DNA from: Marchantia polymorpha subsp. ruderalis
Taxonomy: Eukaryota > Streptophyta > Marchantiopsida > Marchantiales > Marchantiaceae
Direction of reading: 5' to 3'
Assembly: GCA_037833965.1 (NCBI GenBank)
Contig: AP031351.1
Location: 11,978,501 to 12,042,500 of the forward strand
Length of the DNA stretch: 64,000 bases
The notes beneath the pieces were generated by a model. That model was not told where the DNA came from, made no database searches, and was given only the letters and a program-made list of their open reading frames with translations. Below, piece by piece: positions 33,536 through 45,600 of this stretch. Both the position numbers and the translations under genes were made by a program. Numbering within the stretch: the stretch's first letter is position 1; every line of letters begins with the position of its first letter.

Positions 33536-35384
33536 ATCTTGGAGAATTCTACAATTCTCGATGAGGCAAATGCTACGACGTCATTGGAGTATGAGACGAG
33601 ATTGTGACATGCTCGTCTTGGCCACATGAGTGAAAAAGGTATGAATATTTTACACAAATAGAATTTATTACATAACTTGAGGTCTTGCAAGCTTGACATC
33701 TATGAAAATTATGTATTTGGAAAGCACACGCGACGTGCTTTTGGAACTGGCGTTCATAGTTCGAAGACAGTTCTTGAGTATGTTCATTCTCATGTATATG
33801 GCTCTTTCCCTGTTGCCTCACATCCTGGAAAGGAGTATATTGTTACGTTTATTGATGACAATTCAAGGTATGTGTGGATTTACTTTCTTTCACGCAAGTC
33901 TGATGTCTTTGTTACTTTTGAGAAGTGGAAAGCCCAAGTTGAGACTTAGAAAGGGGAGAAGGTGAAGTTTTTGCAATTGAACAACGGCTGGTAATATGTG
34001 TTCCAAGAGTTTGCCACGTTCTGTGAAAAAGAGGGAGTTACCTACCACTTCATCAATGTTTATACTCCACAACAAAACGGCATGTCAGAGACGCTGTTGG
34101 ATAGATCACGGAGTATTTTGAGCCATGCTGGTTTACCACAAGTTTTTTGGGCTGAAGCCATCACTACTGCGACTTATTTGGTAAACTTGTCTTTCTATAG
34201 TGCAACAAGTTACAAGACTCCGTTTGAAATGTGGCATAAACAGAATCCTGATTACTCTTATTTTAGAATGTACGGATGTGATGCTTATGCACATGTTTTC
34301 AAGGAGTCGAGGACTAAGCCCGATCCCAAGGCTACAAAGTGTATTTTTCTTGGTTATTAGCGTGATGTCAAAGGATGCCGGCTTTAAGATCTTATAGGCT
34401 GTAAACTTGTCGTTAGTATGGATGTTTCTTTTAATGAGTCCAGATCATCAAAAGAGGGGGAGATTGTTGATTCTACTACTAACGAAGGCCATTTATCTTC
34501 CCCAAACATCATTAAGGGGAAGATTTTTCATGAAATTTCTCATGATGGGCCATAAGAGGAGGTGCTCCACAAATAATAGACGAGGCAGAAGAGCAAGATT
34601 TTGCTCCAAAAGAGATCTATGAGGAGCAACATTTTGCTGGTGAGCCACCATCTAAACCAGCACACAGTGATCAACCAGAGTCTTTAACTGCAAGATCAAC
34701 ACGTATTTGTCGTGCATCCGAAAGCTATGGTACTTGGTTATCTACTAAACAGGCTGTTAGGAACGGGTACCTACTTGTTAATGACTCAGAAGAAGCGTTG
34801 ATCATAGAGGATCTGACCTCTTCAACTGAATCTCAATCATACACGGAGAAGCTTGATTAGGATGCAGCAATGCGAAAGGAGATGAAATCACTTCATGACA
34901 ACCAGACTTGGAAACTCTTGGAGTTGCTCAATGGGATCGAGCTATAGATTGCAAGTGGATCTTCACGGTGAAGGATGGATCTACTGATGCAGCTAAAGAG
35001 ATCTTCAAGGCAAGATTGGTGGCCAAGGGCTTTGAAAAGCAGAAGGGTATCAACTACACTGAGGTTTTTTCACAAATTGCTAAGTTTTCAACTATATGCT
35101 TGTTGTGTGCACTTGTCACATAAATTGATTTATTCCTCGACCAGATGGATGTTGTTACATCTTTTTTACATAAAGCGTTGGACGAAGTGATTTACATGAG
35201 ACAACCGAAGGGTTTTTTGAAGAAAAGAAAGGAACATTTGGTTTGTCGGATGCTTAAATCCTTGTATGGACTTAAGCAAAATCCCGACAATGGAACAAAC
35301 ATTTTGATGAGTTCATGCATACGCAGGGTTTCATACGAAGTGCATATGACCCTTGTGTGTACATGAAATATGTTAGCAACAGTG
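33536..35384 (+). pseudogene. copia A integrase and reverse transcriptase, broken
   Basis: Integrase: HARLGHMSEKGMNILH, FGKHTRRAF, VTFIDDNSRYVWIYFL, TPQQNGMSET and MYGCDAYAHV. The second catalytic position reads LNNG instead of the usual D-N-G. RT: DCKWIFTVKDGS, FKARLVAKGFEKQKGINYTE, LDQMDVVTSFLH, LDEVIYMRQPKGF and MLKSLYGLKQ, with frameshifts and stops. The frame ends with DPCVYMKYVSNS at about 35384, just before the expected YVDD motif. There a sequence starting CAGTGGCGGAGCCA begins. Confidence 0.85.
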
Positions 35385-37219
35385 GCGGAGCCACAGGGGG
35401 CAAGGGAGCGTGTCCTTCCCCATCAGGCAAACCCTATCCCTGAAAATGCGGGACTGAAAAACCACACGTGCGCAACTATTACGAAGTCAAATCACCTCAT
35501 CGTTCTTTCTCTCCAGAAATACAACCAGGCCCGTGACATTTGAATTGTTTGTTTGATTCAAGATACTCATACGGAGAAGCTTTGTAGGAGCACTTCGTTT
35601 CTCTCTGCGTCTATTTGAACTATTTGTTTCATTCAAGATACTCATTCGGGCAAGCTTCCTAGGAGCGCGAAGAACATTTGGAGAGTCTGCGGAGAGCAAG
35701 GATCTTCTTTTGCGGCCAGTCAATCACAACGGCAATCAACATCCTACCAATTATAGACTCTAATTGCCCACAGGATCGCTCCACAAACAATCTGTTTGTA
35801 AGTTAGATTTTCACATTGAACCATGTGTAAGTTAGATTTTCATATTGAAGTTATCTGTGTGAAACTTTGAATAGTCACAAAGAGATTTCAATCTGCAGAA
35901 ATAATCTTTCATGCTCTGTTATGCAAGAGGTACATGTACATCATCTGTTTGAATTGTTTCTGTGATTCATTCTTGTACAATTCTCATAAGGTACAGGTTT
36001 CCATCTCAGATATATCAGAGGTGGTTCTTTTCTGGAAGGAAACATGCATTGTTTATTTTGATTGATGAGACTCATTGAGTATCGCCAAATGAAGACATTA
36101 TTTCATAGAAAATTATCTTCAGAATTGGAGGGGCATTTTATTCTTTCATTCAAAGAATCTTTGTAGTAAGATGAGAAGTACTTAATGCTTTGATTGTGTT
36201 TCTTCTCCCCACGAACCAACTAGAGAGGTTAACATACATGTAGTGCGATGGTTTTTGCTCTCAGTGAAGCAAGCATATGCAATGGTGGTCTTCATCCCCC
36301 AGCTCCAGACCACCCTCAACTGCAGCTCATCACTGTCGTACTTTCCATTTCACCGATGATCAATTTGGAAACCGCAGTAGGTGAAGGAGCTCCAAAATGC
36401 TCGGTTGATCTCGTCTTGAACCCAGTGAAAGATTGTATCATAGTTGATGTACGTATATAAGCATGTATTGTATCATCAAGTGGATAGTGTCTTCTTATCT
36501 TTAATCTTGGCACATTTTCTTTCTCTTGGATACTATACACTACTACATCATCTTCTAGAACTATTTGTTGGATTCATTCTTGTACAATTTCTCAAAGAGT
36601 ACAGGTTTGCATCTTTTGCTTGCGTATTCACTCTTTTAGGAATAAGTTTCTTCTAAAGAAGTCTTAGCTCAAACATTAAGAGTATCAGACAGTTTGTAGG
36701 CCACCCGTCATCATGTAAGTAGTAGAGCTATTTTCTCTGATCTCATTATTTAATGAAAGATTGAAAGATAACAATTTTACTCTCTTAGCCGGCCTCTGAA
36801 ACTTTATCTTTGTTCCTATGGTTATCATTGTTTTCATTCAACTTCATACGCAGAATCGTAATGTGGACTACTTATGAGCAGAACCTTTTATTAATTTTTT
36901 GATCTCAAAGAAGTATGTAGACCTCATAACGCTTGAGACATAGGAAACAATACATGTATTGTTCCCTACGTTTGATTTGAAAGTTCCATGTACAGTTTGC
37001 TCTTGAAGAATCATTTGTTGGATTCATTCTTGTACAGTTTCTCAAAAAGTACAATTTCTCAAAAAGTACAGTTTCTCAAAAAGTACAATTTCTCAAAAAG
37101 TACAGTTTCTCAAAAAGTACAAGTTCGCATATGAGATATGGCAGATTTAGTTCAGATTTAGTTCATATCATAATCTCTGGAAGAGAACATGATATGAGCA
37201 TTTTTTCAGCATTGTTTGT
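35385..37219. other. Repeat-rich DNA with a possible DNA-transposon end
   Basis: CAGTGGCGGAGCCACAGGGG at 35382 looks like hAT-type termini, but no inverted partner was found in the window. Two diverged copies of a stretch with TTTGATTCAAGATACTCAT..GGAGAAGCTTTGTAGGAGC occur at about 35545 and 35625. The phrase GATTCATTCTTGTACAATT..TCA..GTACAGGTTT occurs near 35967, 36572 and 37020. No gene is seen. Confidence 0.4.
37033..37117 (+). repeat. 17-bp tandem repeat, five units
   Basis: TACAGTTTCTCAAAAAG and TACAATTTCTCAAAAAG alternate five times without gaps, so the higher-order period is 34 bp. It probably grew from the single unit that follows GATTCATTCTTG in related sequences nearby. Confidence 0.9.
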
Positions 37220-37984
37220 TTGTCTTGGATTGAGCATTGTTTGACTTTTGGAGCCACATGTAATATGAAAGTTCTCAATGGTGTTTCTTTCTTTCCCAAC
37301 TCCCACTTCAATACTTGTTTTTCCTCTACCGGTGTTAGCACTTTAGATTATCTTTTGTACTCTACCACTGATAGTTCATTTATCTCAACGTTTGATATTC
37401 TAAAACCTCAACCAGAATCAAATCATATATCTCTTTTATTTACTCTTTTGTTGTATGAGTCAATTCCTCTCTCTACATGTAACTATGTTTCTACTTTCCC
37501 CAATTTTTGTTTAGATGCTAGTAAGAGGCAACTTTATAGTGAACATTTACAAAACCTCTTGACTTGTACTACTTGAAACCTTGATCCATATATATCTAGT
37601 TTGCAACTAACCAAGTTGCTCAAAAACTCTGATTCTAAATTATTTTTTAGACATAAGAGCAAGAGAGCTAGAGGTCTTCCTTGCAAATGATGGTTTGACT
37701 TTGATTGCAAGCAAGCAAGGGCAAGATCATATGATAAATCTTTGGATCTTCACAATCGACTTATTTTGACAAGACTATACAAAGACTTGGTGAAGTCTAA
37801 AAAACAAGCTTTTTTGAGGCGGAAGCAAGAGTGCTTGACAAAGGAGCTGTTGAAGAATTCCAAATCTTTTTGGAGGCGGTTGGCACTACGATCTTCCAAA
37901 CCTACTCTTGATCTCAAGTCTTTGGTTTCTTTTGCTGAAAAGCTTAATTTTTTTCCTCATGTTGCATCAATGCCACGTTGTTAA
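37220..37984 (+). pseudogene. LINE endonuclease C-terminus and linker
   Basis: CNMKVLNGVSFFP, then GVSTLDYLLYS, DSSFISTFDI and PESNHISLLFTL match the last part of LINE apurinic-type endonucleases (N-G...T....G.S.I/LDY...S-D/N-H). The linker follows with KSFWRRLALRS. The first two-thirds of the endonuclease are not found. Confidence 0.7.
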
Positions 37985-38014
37985 GGAAATCCAGGATTAT
38001 TTTCTAAAGCTGAA

Positions 38015-39006
38015 GTGATGACTCAACTGAGACAATTAGCAAATGGTAAATGTGAGAATTTGGATGATCTTTCCATTGAAATTTCCAAGTGGGAAGGAGA
38101 TGTTATTGGGCCTATTCTCACTAAAATGTTAGAGAATGCTACTATCTTTGGCTTTCCTTCAACTTGGTCTCTATGGAAGATTGTTTATATTTACAAATAT
38201 GAGAAGAAGGTCTTCGTGACAAACTATCGGACTATTATGGTAGGTAGTATTTTTGCCAAGTTATTTGGAAAATTGGTGGAATCAAAGTTGAGCACATGGG
38301 CTGAATCTTATCAAAAGAGAACGCGGTTCCACGCTGGTTTTTGTCCTACATACAACATTATTGACCATATCTTGATTTTGCGTGTTTTATGGAAGAAATC
38401 AAAGGGTAATGGAAAATCTTTGTATTGTGTCTTCATTGATTTCAAGAAAGCTTTTGACACAATACCTTGTGAGCTTTTATGGCAAAGATTGGAGTACCAT
38501 CAGATCTTTTAGCACCGGTGGCTACATTATATCACTATTTTCGGGCCAAGATCAACAATTCTCAAATTGAAGAGATTTTGAGTACCATTGGAGTCATTCA
38601 GGGTTGTACACTCTCTCCTACTCTCTTTGGAGTTTTCATAGATTATATTGAAAGATGGTTAGAGGATTGTGACAGTGAAGTTGTCAAACTTGGAGGCTTT
38701 GTTATCAAAGCTATTTTGTATGCAGATGATATCATATTACTAGCACGTGATGCCATTAGTTTACAGAAACACCTTGACATTTTGGCTAGCTTTTGTACTC
38801 AAAATCAAATGAAGGTCAATTTGGAGAAATCCAAAGTCATTCTTGTGGGCACTAGATCCACGCTTTCTTTCTTTTACAAAAGATTAGAATTGAAACAAGT
38901 GAAGAGTTCCAAATATTTAGACATTGATTTCTCTTACGATTATAGTTGGGCACTTTGTGTGCAAAAGAGGGTAGAAGCTGGTTTCAAGGCTCTATATTCT
39001 TGCTAA
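38015..39006 (+). pseudogene. LINE reverse transcriptase, one frameshift
   Basis: Block 1: NYRTIMVGSIFAKLFGKLVE. Block 2: FIDFKKAFDTIPCELLWQRL (catalytic D in F-x-D-F-x-K-A-F-D). A frameshift at about 38480-38510 follows. Then GVIQGCTLSPTLFGVFID and AILYADDIILLARD (catalytic Y-A-D-D), then KVNLEKSKVILVG and SSKYLDIDFSYD. All RT motifs are present, but not in one frame. Confidence 0.88.
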
Positions 39007-39137
39007 ATAGATGTAGATGATTTCATCTAGTGTCTTAAAGTCTTAGGAAATTCTTATTCAGAGGCTTAGCGTTTCCCGTTATCTTATATGGAACACAAGT
39101 GTAGGGTCCTAGTTGTAAGAAAAGAGGTTGGCAACGT

Positions 39138-39974
39138 TTGAAGAGGGTGCATAAGATCTTCTTACAAGAAGAATTAAGTGTGAGGACTCAAACTTCATAT
39201 GCAATTCTTCTTGCGGAAACATGTTGTCTACATCTTGAGGCTGAAGCTCTCTTTTTGACTATCACTTACGTCAAAAGAGTGAGATCTCTTGATGCTTCTA
39301 GATTTACTCTTGAAGCTTTGTGTGCCATACGTCCCAAAGGGTGGTTTGCAAATGTGGTGATTTGCTCTTTGAGGTGGAATGTGACGGAACTCGATTAAGA
39401 TTTGCAAACTATTGCCCTACGTGAACGTATCAAAAGGGAATTTCTCAGCATTATTTAGAGCAGACGAGGCACTAAAATGGAGTTTTATCAACTTCATGTG
39501 AATCTTATGCTTGTCTATTGTGAGCAAGGATACTTACTTGCAGAGACCTCTACTTCTTTACGTCATATTATTGCTAGGCATAGAACAAGAATTCATAGTC
39601 TTGGGATTGAAGAAGGGCGTTGGTTGAACATTGATAGGAGTGAATGTATTTGTAGACTATGTGATGGAAGAAAAGTTGAGGATGAAGAGCATGTATTTCT
39701 TACTTCTACTAGATATGTAGAGATTAGAGTGGGTCATAGAGTTCTTTGCTTCAGCTCGAGACTTATGATTCAGGTTGTTACATTAGGGATGTTATTAGTT
39801 ATCGTTCTAGTGCTCTTTGCACTTGCTAGAGGAATCTTTTGGTTCTCTCATAGGTTGGCGTTGGATTGTTTGTATTGTGTTTTTCAGCCTTTTGACCCCA
39901 CGGGCCTTTTGTCCCACGGGCTTGATCTATTTACCATTTACCATAATTCAAATAGATGTCAAGAACATACGTAG
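39138..39974 (+). pseudogene. LINE C-terminal region with zinc knuckle-like motif
   Basis: The frame around 39480-39780 ends with ECICRLCDGRKVEDEEHVFL, the C-x-x-C...E-x-H-x-x-x pattern common at the C-terminus of plant LINE ORF2; the last cysteine is changed. Stops separate it from the RT. Confidence 0.6.
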
Positions 39975-40033
39975 TGATAGATTTGCTAAGTTTTATTGTT
40001 CTTCATATCAATACAGTTTACTTAAAAAATAAG

Positions 40034-42677
40034 GTATGAATTTTGACGAGTCAATTATATACTTGAGTTTCAAATAGAATCTTGATGATAATTTACAAAA
40101 AATATTTGAAATGTGATTTTACAACAAGTATGCGAGTTTTCATTTATTAGTTAGTTTTTGTCCTTACATAAATCTCTAATATCAGAAAAAAATATTTGTA
40201 CCTTTTATTTACATCTGATAGCTGAAATTTTCTTGTTTGTACATACTTAGTATGAAAATGTGTTACTGAAGGTACCATCATAGTGTATAGAAACAAATAT
40301 AACAAAATTGATAAGAATTGTTATACATGTTATGAATATAGTTTAATTTTGTGTGTGTTCGGAGGTTTTGCGTATGAAAATTTTAGCAAAATCCCAAAAG
40401 AATTGAAACATGATTATTTGCTTCACTAAAAAATGTTGACTACGGTAAATTGTTTCTTACGTAACTTTCTGGTGTATGACTCTGATACTTGTATATCACT
40501 TGTCTGTGTGGATAAATATATAAATAAAGAAATATAAATGAGTGTCGTATCCAATATTTAAAGAATTTTCATAATTTGTACATGCTGCACGATAAAACAA
40601 AGTGCATTCCATCCGTTACTATTACGAACCATCATTAAGATTTAGATTTGAAGTATCATTTGTAGGTTTAATTAAGTATTACAATTTTGAAGTTATGAAT
40701 AATTTGATGTAATAGTAAGTGAAGTCTTGGTTGGTATAGGAGTTGTAAAAACATAATATCTCATGAGCCATAAGGCTTCCATTCTTGCATATTTTCAACA
40801 AAGCCATTGGATCTGAGCTGGATGGGAACATAGATTGGATTCAATCGTTCACGCGAAAAATACAACTGCGAATAATGTATATTGCATAAATGGCGGAAGC
40901 GTTTGTAGCTGGAAAAAGACATGCTAAAACTAAGATGCAGAAGAACAGTAACGGATTTCTGCAATGAAAGAGCATGTAATTACCTCTTTGCTATATTCCT
41001 TGGTCCCCATTTTTCCTAATGAAGACTTTCGAGGTTAGCATTGACGTTTGCAAATACTGCCCCTCGAATAAAAAATGATAATGAATCCAATATCACGAGA
41101 GTTCTCTGTGAAAGAAAAGATGCGGAAGCATAATGTGGGACACATTGAACGTCAGGGGGCGTGCAGTGATGATGATAGTCCACATTACCGGACTGGAATT
41201 ATTCAGAAGAAGAAGAGGTCGATGACTGTTGATTGGTCTGAGTACAGAAGGACCTGCAGAGCAAAACCAGTACCTGAGGATATTGAGTTCATATTAGATG
41301 CCTGTAAATTTGCATCGAACCTACCAGATCAGTTGTTTTGACACTTAGTTGTTCCGTAGATCCTCGAATAAGAAGGCCATTGTGAAACAACTTTCACAGC
41401 AAGGATCTGAGTTACATGTGGTGAGTCTCGGTCGAATTCACGTCTGTTCTGACGTAATTGCTAAGACTACAACCTGTATGTCGTTTTGGTTAGCTGGGTT
41501 TTGTCATTGTCTGATTGAAGTCTGTGCGGTTTGTCGGATAATGATCAAGGAGAAAACTTAATTCTGACTCTTGATGAAGGGCTTAATGTGCAACTTGTGG
41601 CGATACTTTAATATATTCCAAATTTGTTCAAAATGTTCAGCTCACAGCTTGCCCTCTGACATTGACAGACATTGGAGCTGTCGAGGATTTTCTAAAAGTT
41701 TGCTCCGGTCGAAGATATGGAGGGAGCAGGAAGGCTAGACGAGGCAAATCAGGGCGAGGTGATCTTGGTCGTCACTCAATTGACAACTAGCAATTCCGGA
41801 ATATTTCACTTTTCGGGTATTATAGTGTGAGCCAGTGGCGCAGTTTCATAATTTGTAGGATAAAAGGTCGTGAATGAATTTTGGTGGCGTGATGAGAGAG
41901 CTGGAGCTTGGTATTTGTTAGGGTTTAGGAAGTATGGGGCGGCTGGCGATTCAAGAAAATGGCTGGGGAAGGTAATCGGTTCAGTAAATTTTGTCGATTT
42001 TTTTGATGATTTTAGGTCCAAGGGTTTGATTGATCCACGGAGATAGAGTTGTTTTCACGAGAAATATGGTTTCCGACTGGAGACCACATATTAGTAGCAA
42101 GCCCTCATACTTCTCCTGTTCCTGTACAGGATAGTATTTAGAGTAGGAAGTCAAAAAGCATCAGCCACAGTTCAGTAGTAGCCGTTCCAGAGGATTAGTA
42201 TTGGGTACATCGTATTTTCTCAGCTAATATAAATTCTCCTACATTTTCACTGAGATTTGGGGGTGCCGCTTCTTCCTATCCTGGATTAGTTTGGATAGAG
42301 GAGCTGAGCAAGATTTCGTAATTACTCTTCAGGTTGGAGGTATGTGACACCCAGTTAACCGGAGTCAGAGACTGACTCTCTCTGGTGACTCAGTAAGGAA
42401 AAGTTCTCACGTTTCGGAGACACCTGCCGGAAATTTTTATCATCACAGGATTTGCCTTAACAACTATGCTTTCCAATTGTTGAGCTCCCCTTGTTGCAAA
42501 GAAATTTAGCCTTCCAACAGAGAATTGATTGATATTACGTCTTGTATGGTGTAGCTTAAATAAGCCCATTTCTGTGGCGTCTGTAAATTTTGTGAAGGGT
42601 TTCGACGTTATGGCAAGCTGCCTCTCACTGTGACCCGACAAATTAAGTAGTTTGCTGCAGTTGGTCTAGTCTAAGAC
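40034..42677. other. Intergenic, mostly AT-rich; upstream region of the helical-repeat gene
   Basis: Mostly AT-rich to 41 kb. An 88-residue open frame at 41075-41341 (with VDWSEYRRTCRAKPVPEDIE) has no family resemblance and may be chance. The last kilobase before 42678 should hold the promoter of the next gene, but no clear TATA was assigned. Confidence 0.4.
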
Positions 42678-45600
42678 ATGGAAGGAGAAGTAGCTTCGTC
42701 TGTTTCAACCTCGAATGATCTCGTGCCCGAAAGTCTCTTGGGCTCCGAGGGATTCAAAGCTCCTCGATGGCGAACACGGGTCACAGCTGCCGAGCGTGCA
42801 GTCCAACCTTTTGTCAAGAATGACGGGCTTTCTTCTTCGAACTCAGATCTGAACTTTAAACTATACGAGCAGTTGTCACAACAATTGGTTTATGATCTTG
42901 CTCTCCACGACTCTCACTGGCAGGTTCGTGAACAAGATTTTTTTTTCATGGATTAGATAAGGTTTTGAAGTAGCCATTGTACAAGATAGCTTTCCACCAC
43001 CAAACCCCAAGTAGACCGGATCACGATAGTCCTCTGGATGGTCAATGCAAGGGGACAAATAACGCTTATTGTCGTCATGATATGCCGAGGTCTTATATTT
43101 GAGGTTTAGTGTGACAGTTCATCTGCTTGAATTATTTATACCGCAATTTTTTGTGAAGGTTCGAGTTGCTGCAATCGAGTCCGCAACCACGATCCTATCA
43201 GCTCTGAGGGACTCACTTTCTGCAAACTCGTGAGTCCCCTAACCTCAGCTCTTGAATACACTGCCTAATGGCGGCCCCCCGTCGTGGCCAGTTTTGTTCA
43301 TGGTTGATTTCATTGTTCCAAGTGTGGTGCTAAAAGCTCACCTGAGTAGCAAAGTCCTGGTTTTGACCGTGATAACTTTTATTTGAAGCCCATTCAAGGT
43401 TGGAGCTAGTAGATGTTGTTATTAATCGTATCTCCGCAAGCTCTCATTTTCTTGGCCTATCGTGTGCAAGATAAGATGAGAACACCATTAGTCGAAGCAT
43501 TTCAAATGATAACTTCTTGAGAGCCGCTTTATTTTGAGTCTAATGAAAGGACTCCAGGTTTGCTGAGAATGTGTGGGGACTACTTGCGACATGTTTGGAT
43601 CCACAACCGGAAGTCCAACAGGTTATTTTTCGGTGCATATCACAAATACTCTTGCCCTCCTCCCCGCATGAAGTGAACGTAAGTGCTTTCTGATATCTGA
43701 GCTTACAAAAGTATGCTTGATTTTTCGTCTATCCTTGTTATCTGATTTATTATATTACGATTTTCAAGTGATTTGACTTTAATATTGCAGTATGACCCCT
43801 CTCACATGCCCTCACAAATATCTCTTGATTGTGAGCAATTGCAAGCTTGGTATCCGATGTCCCCTAGAAAATAGGAGCCAATGTCAGTATCGAGAACTGG
43901 TTTTGTATGGCTGATCTGATGGAAAATAAGTAGAGTTTTGTTTCTGTCAGCAGACAGCTGTTTTAGCCCTATGCGATCGCTTCGTCGAGGCAACAATTGG
44001 ACATCCTGCTATGCAAGTGCAATATCCAGAATCAGCTAAGAGTCACTCCGGACGAGAGTTTTCAGGCCTGGACAATTTTCCCAACGGTCAAATTCTTCTG
44101 TCTGGGCTGACTGCCGCTGCTTATCTGCAGCTTCTGCCTCTGCCTAAGTTGAACAGAGAGCCTCCTCAACAACAAGAATTAGATATGGTGCCTCTTCTTG
44201 TGATAGTCGTGGGTGGAGCTCTGGAGGACGCTTGTAAGAGAAATAACCGCGTGCTTGTCAAAGGGCTGAGAATGTGCTTGAGGTAACCTGATAATATCGT
44301 TCGCTCAGATTGACAATGGTTTTTGATGTTTTGAGGGTTTTACTATCTATTTTTCGGAGAACGAGCCACTTTGTGAGGAATTCTATGATGTTCGGTACTT
44401 CACTTCACTGCTCTTACATACTCAATTTGGCTCTTTTATGGAATTTCAGATGCCTGGGATCGGGAGTTTACCGGAAGTCCCTTGTATCCATGCTCAATAG
44501 AAACCGCAGCTACTATCTGCTTGGCACGAAACCCCCTAGAACATACACTAAAACAGGCAGATTTGATGAAGAAATTGCCGACGCCCTTGGGGCCGCAAAA
44601 CTTGCACCAAGTTTGAAGGCACTAGCTATCGCTTTTGGAGCTTTTGATGCCGAAGAATTAGTGTTCGACTTTCCTGTACCTGAGAATGATGAAGAAAATT
44701 CTGTCAGAAAGTCCAACCTTGGTGAAGAAGACTTCATTGTTTTGCAACATATTTTGGAGGTTAGTGCGAGGCAACACTCTGCGGTTGAATTGATCTGAGG
44801 TTGCAGGCTTCTTAGGATCCCTCCAGGGTCTCGAGATGAATTGGCATGTACGTCTACTCCCACAGCTATGCTAATGTACCCTGGTGCTTGCAGGTGATGC
44901 ATGTGCCCTCTGTTCTTACCTCTACTGCGAAGGATGACACAGTCGGGACTAAGTGCCGAGACTTTCTCGAAATAAGTTCTCCCCTTCTCAAAATTGTGAA
45001 GTCTATCCTTGATGGCAAGGATTGGCATTTGGGCACCGAGCCGTATGAAAGAAAACTGGTGGAAGACTTGGTTCTTTGCTGTGCTACTTTTGCTGGCGGT
45101 GACGGTGATAATGTGGGGTCTGTGCTTTGGACTAGTGACGAACACCGTGAGCTGGCTATTAGCTTGTTAGTTTCTCTGCATAACTCCTTGCGCTGGTGTC
45201 ATGGCCCAGGCACGGGGTTAGGCTTAGATAGGAATAGTTCATCTTCAAAATGCATTTCCAGCGTGGTTTCAGAAAACCTACTGTCATTGCTGTCAACACT
45301 GAAGGAGATCATTAAGGGGGATTCTGGGGAAAGTGGCGAAAGGACTAGCTACGCCAATGGAAGTGTGGACTCGTCTATTGTCGCTGCCCATCAAATGGAC
45401 TGGATTGTGAGGCAGGTAATATGTTCAGAATGTGACAATGCTTGAATTGTCAAGAATGAACTGATAAATTTAAGAGTTTCTGCTCAGTGACAAAGAAGAC
45501 GTAGACCGTTGACGGTGCTTGTTGTACCCTTAATAATGTGCAGTTGGAGCAAGCAGACCTTGAATCACACAGGTCCTTGATAATCCCTTGCCTTCTGACA

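Larger units (their letters stand above)
6600..35384 (+). mobile_element. Ty1/copia retrotransposon 'copia A', host layer of a nested tower
   Basis: The fragments read in order on the plus strand as one copia element: primer-binding site at 6909, gag at 7839-8625, gag end plus protease at 23006-23138, GAG-pre-integrase at 29206-29501, and integrase plus reverse transcriptase at 33536-35384. The gaps correspond to three later insertions, each bounded by a short target duplication: CCGCA around 8626-23005, TTATC around 23139-29200, and GTAC around 29502-33531. Removing them rejoins adjacent coding blocks (zinc knuckle to KPHEKREE, DSACSY to SHV, NLY to GT). The element is decayed, with stops and frameshifts, and its 3' part beyond the RT is missing. 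The left boundary is approximate. Confidence 0.85.
37220..40033 (+). mobile_element. Non-LTR retrotransposon (LINE), 5'-truncated and decayed
   Basis: The order is the end of an APE-type endonuclease (37220-37574), linker, reverse transcriptase (38015-39006), and a C-terminal zinc-knuckle region (about 39640-39720). There are no LTRs. It ends in an A-rich stretch (ACTTAAAAAATAAGG, about 40020-40033). Frameshifts and stops break it into at least six pieces. The 5' end is missing or unrecognised. Confidence 0.85.

Noticed and set aside
41075-41341. 88-codon frame before the helical-repeat gene
   Set aside because: Could be an exon, but no splice pattern links it to anything and no family is recognised.
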